5,284 nt of DNA from Acetobacteraceae bacterium (GTDB lineage: Bacteria > Pseudomonadota > Alphaproteobacteria > Acetobacterales > Acetobacteraceae): NCBI GenBank assembly GCA_027306955.1, contig DAHUXX010000296.1, forward strand, positions 1 through 5,284, read 5' to 3'. How positions within the stretch are numbered: position 1 is the stretch's first letter; the number at the start of each line of letters is the position of its first letter. The position numbers and the translations under genes are program-made. The notes under the pieces are model-generated. The model was given only the letters and a program-made list of their open reading frames with translations. It made no database searches and had not been told where the DNA came from. Shown here in pieces: positions 5,059 to 5,284 of this stretch.

Positions 5059-5284
5059 GGAATGGGGCGCGCTCAAACTGGGCGCGGTCTCGTTCGGCGT
5101 TTACAATTCGGAGGAGAACAAGGCGCTGCCGAGCCACCTCAAGCCACGCCCAGCTTTGGAGGTGAAAAGCGGAGAAGTTTTGATCAGCCGTGCGAACATC
5201 GCCCGCCTTGTTGGCGCAACGGCTTTGATCTCCGAGACCCGTCCGCACTTGCTACTGTGCGACAAAATCTTTCGTATGGTTTGG

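Larger units (their letters stand above)
5033..5284 (+). pseudogene. hsdS: Truncated hsdS-like fragment (type I restriction specificity subunit) with an IS-supplied start; runs off window
   Basis: An open frame of 84 codons continues past the window edge. The first eight residues (MSLSQTDS) come from the IS end; true similarity starts at KEWGALKLGAVSFG (5057 onwards). The stretch EWGALKLGAVSFGVYNSEENKALP, then LEVKSGEVLISRANIARLVGA and RPHLLLCDKIFR, follows the pattern of a target recognition domain in HsdS, the DNA-specificity subunit of type I restriction-modification systems. In that family these motifs lie well inside the domain, so an N-terminal part is missing. Only about five codons of compatible frame remain left of the IS before the protease gene. 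GC is about 58% over 220 bases, against about 74% in the protease gene, which supports acquired origin. ATG 5033 overlaps the transposase stop (ATGA), and GAAGG lies 11 bases upstream, so translation is possible but a functional protein is doubtful. Whether the rest of the gene is intact cannot be seen. Confidence 0.72.

Noticed and set aside
5030..5248. A 72-codon minus-strand open frame near the right end.
   Set aside because: It overlaps the IS end and the HsdS-like frame on the opposite strand, where the protein similarity lies.
1..5284. A previously undescribed multi-gene defence or biosynthetic system.
   Set aside because: Each gene belongs to a family I can place (DMT transporter, aminotransferase, GGT-like, M48 protease, IS5 transposase, HsdS fragment). 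Apart from a likely three-gene operon, nothing ties them into a new system within these bases.

Overview
The window looks like a piece of chromosome from a very GC-rich bacterium. A hand count of 120 bases in the M48 gene gives about 74% GC. The gene types and the IS5-family element would suit an alphaproteobacterium, possibly in Rhodospirillales/Acetobacteraceae. That assignment is an inference from composition and family resemblance, not from a marker gene.

Positions 1-2712 hold three genes on the minus strand that read leftwards as one probable operon. First is a lipoprotein-like, diverged gamma-glutamyltransferase homologue (2712-1366). Next, after a 35-base gap, comes a class I/II PLP-dependent aminotransferase (1330-173). 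Last, 9 bases further on, is the start of an EamA/DMT-type membrane transporter (163 to the window edge, incomplete). The transferase homologue keeps the Ntn-hydrolase threonine region but lacks recognisable counterparts of two glutamate-binding residues of canonical GGT. An amino-acid-related theme (peptide or amide cleavage, transamination, export) is plausible but unproven.

Positions 2741-4141 hold a plus-strand gene for an exported BepA/YfgC-like M48 zinc metalloprotease with a TPR-like C-terminal half. It diverges from the operon with almost no intergenic space. If its first ATG (2711) is used, the two opposing start codons overlap. The better ribosome-binding site favours ATG 2741.

Positions 4158-5055 are a complete IS5-family (IS1031-group-like) insertion sequence of 898 bp. 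It has imperfect 18-bp terminal inverted repeats, a TAA target duplication and an intact DDE transposase. It sits 16 bases after the protease stop codon.

To the right of the IS (5057-5284, running off the window) is a stretch of clearly lower GC, about 58% over 220 bases. It encodes part of a target recognition domain that I recognise as type I restriction specificity subunit (HsdS)-like. The upstream part of hsdS is absent. The right end of the IS supplies an ATG that overlaps the transposase stop (ATGA) and is in frame with the fragment, giving a hybrid reading frame. The IS and this restriction-modification remnant look like the edge of an accessory region attached to a conserved chromosomal segment. 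I see no tRNA, rRNA, CRISPR array or convincing new defence system in the bases shown.
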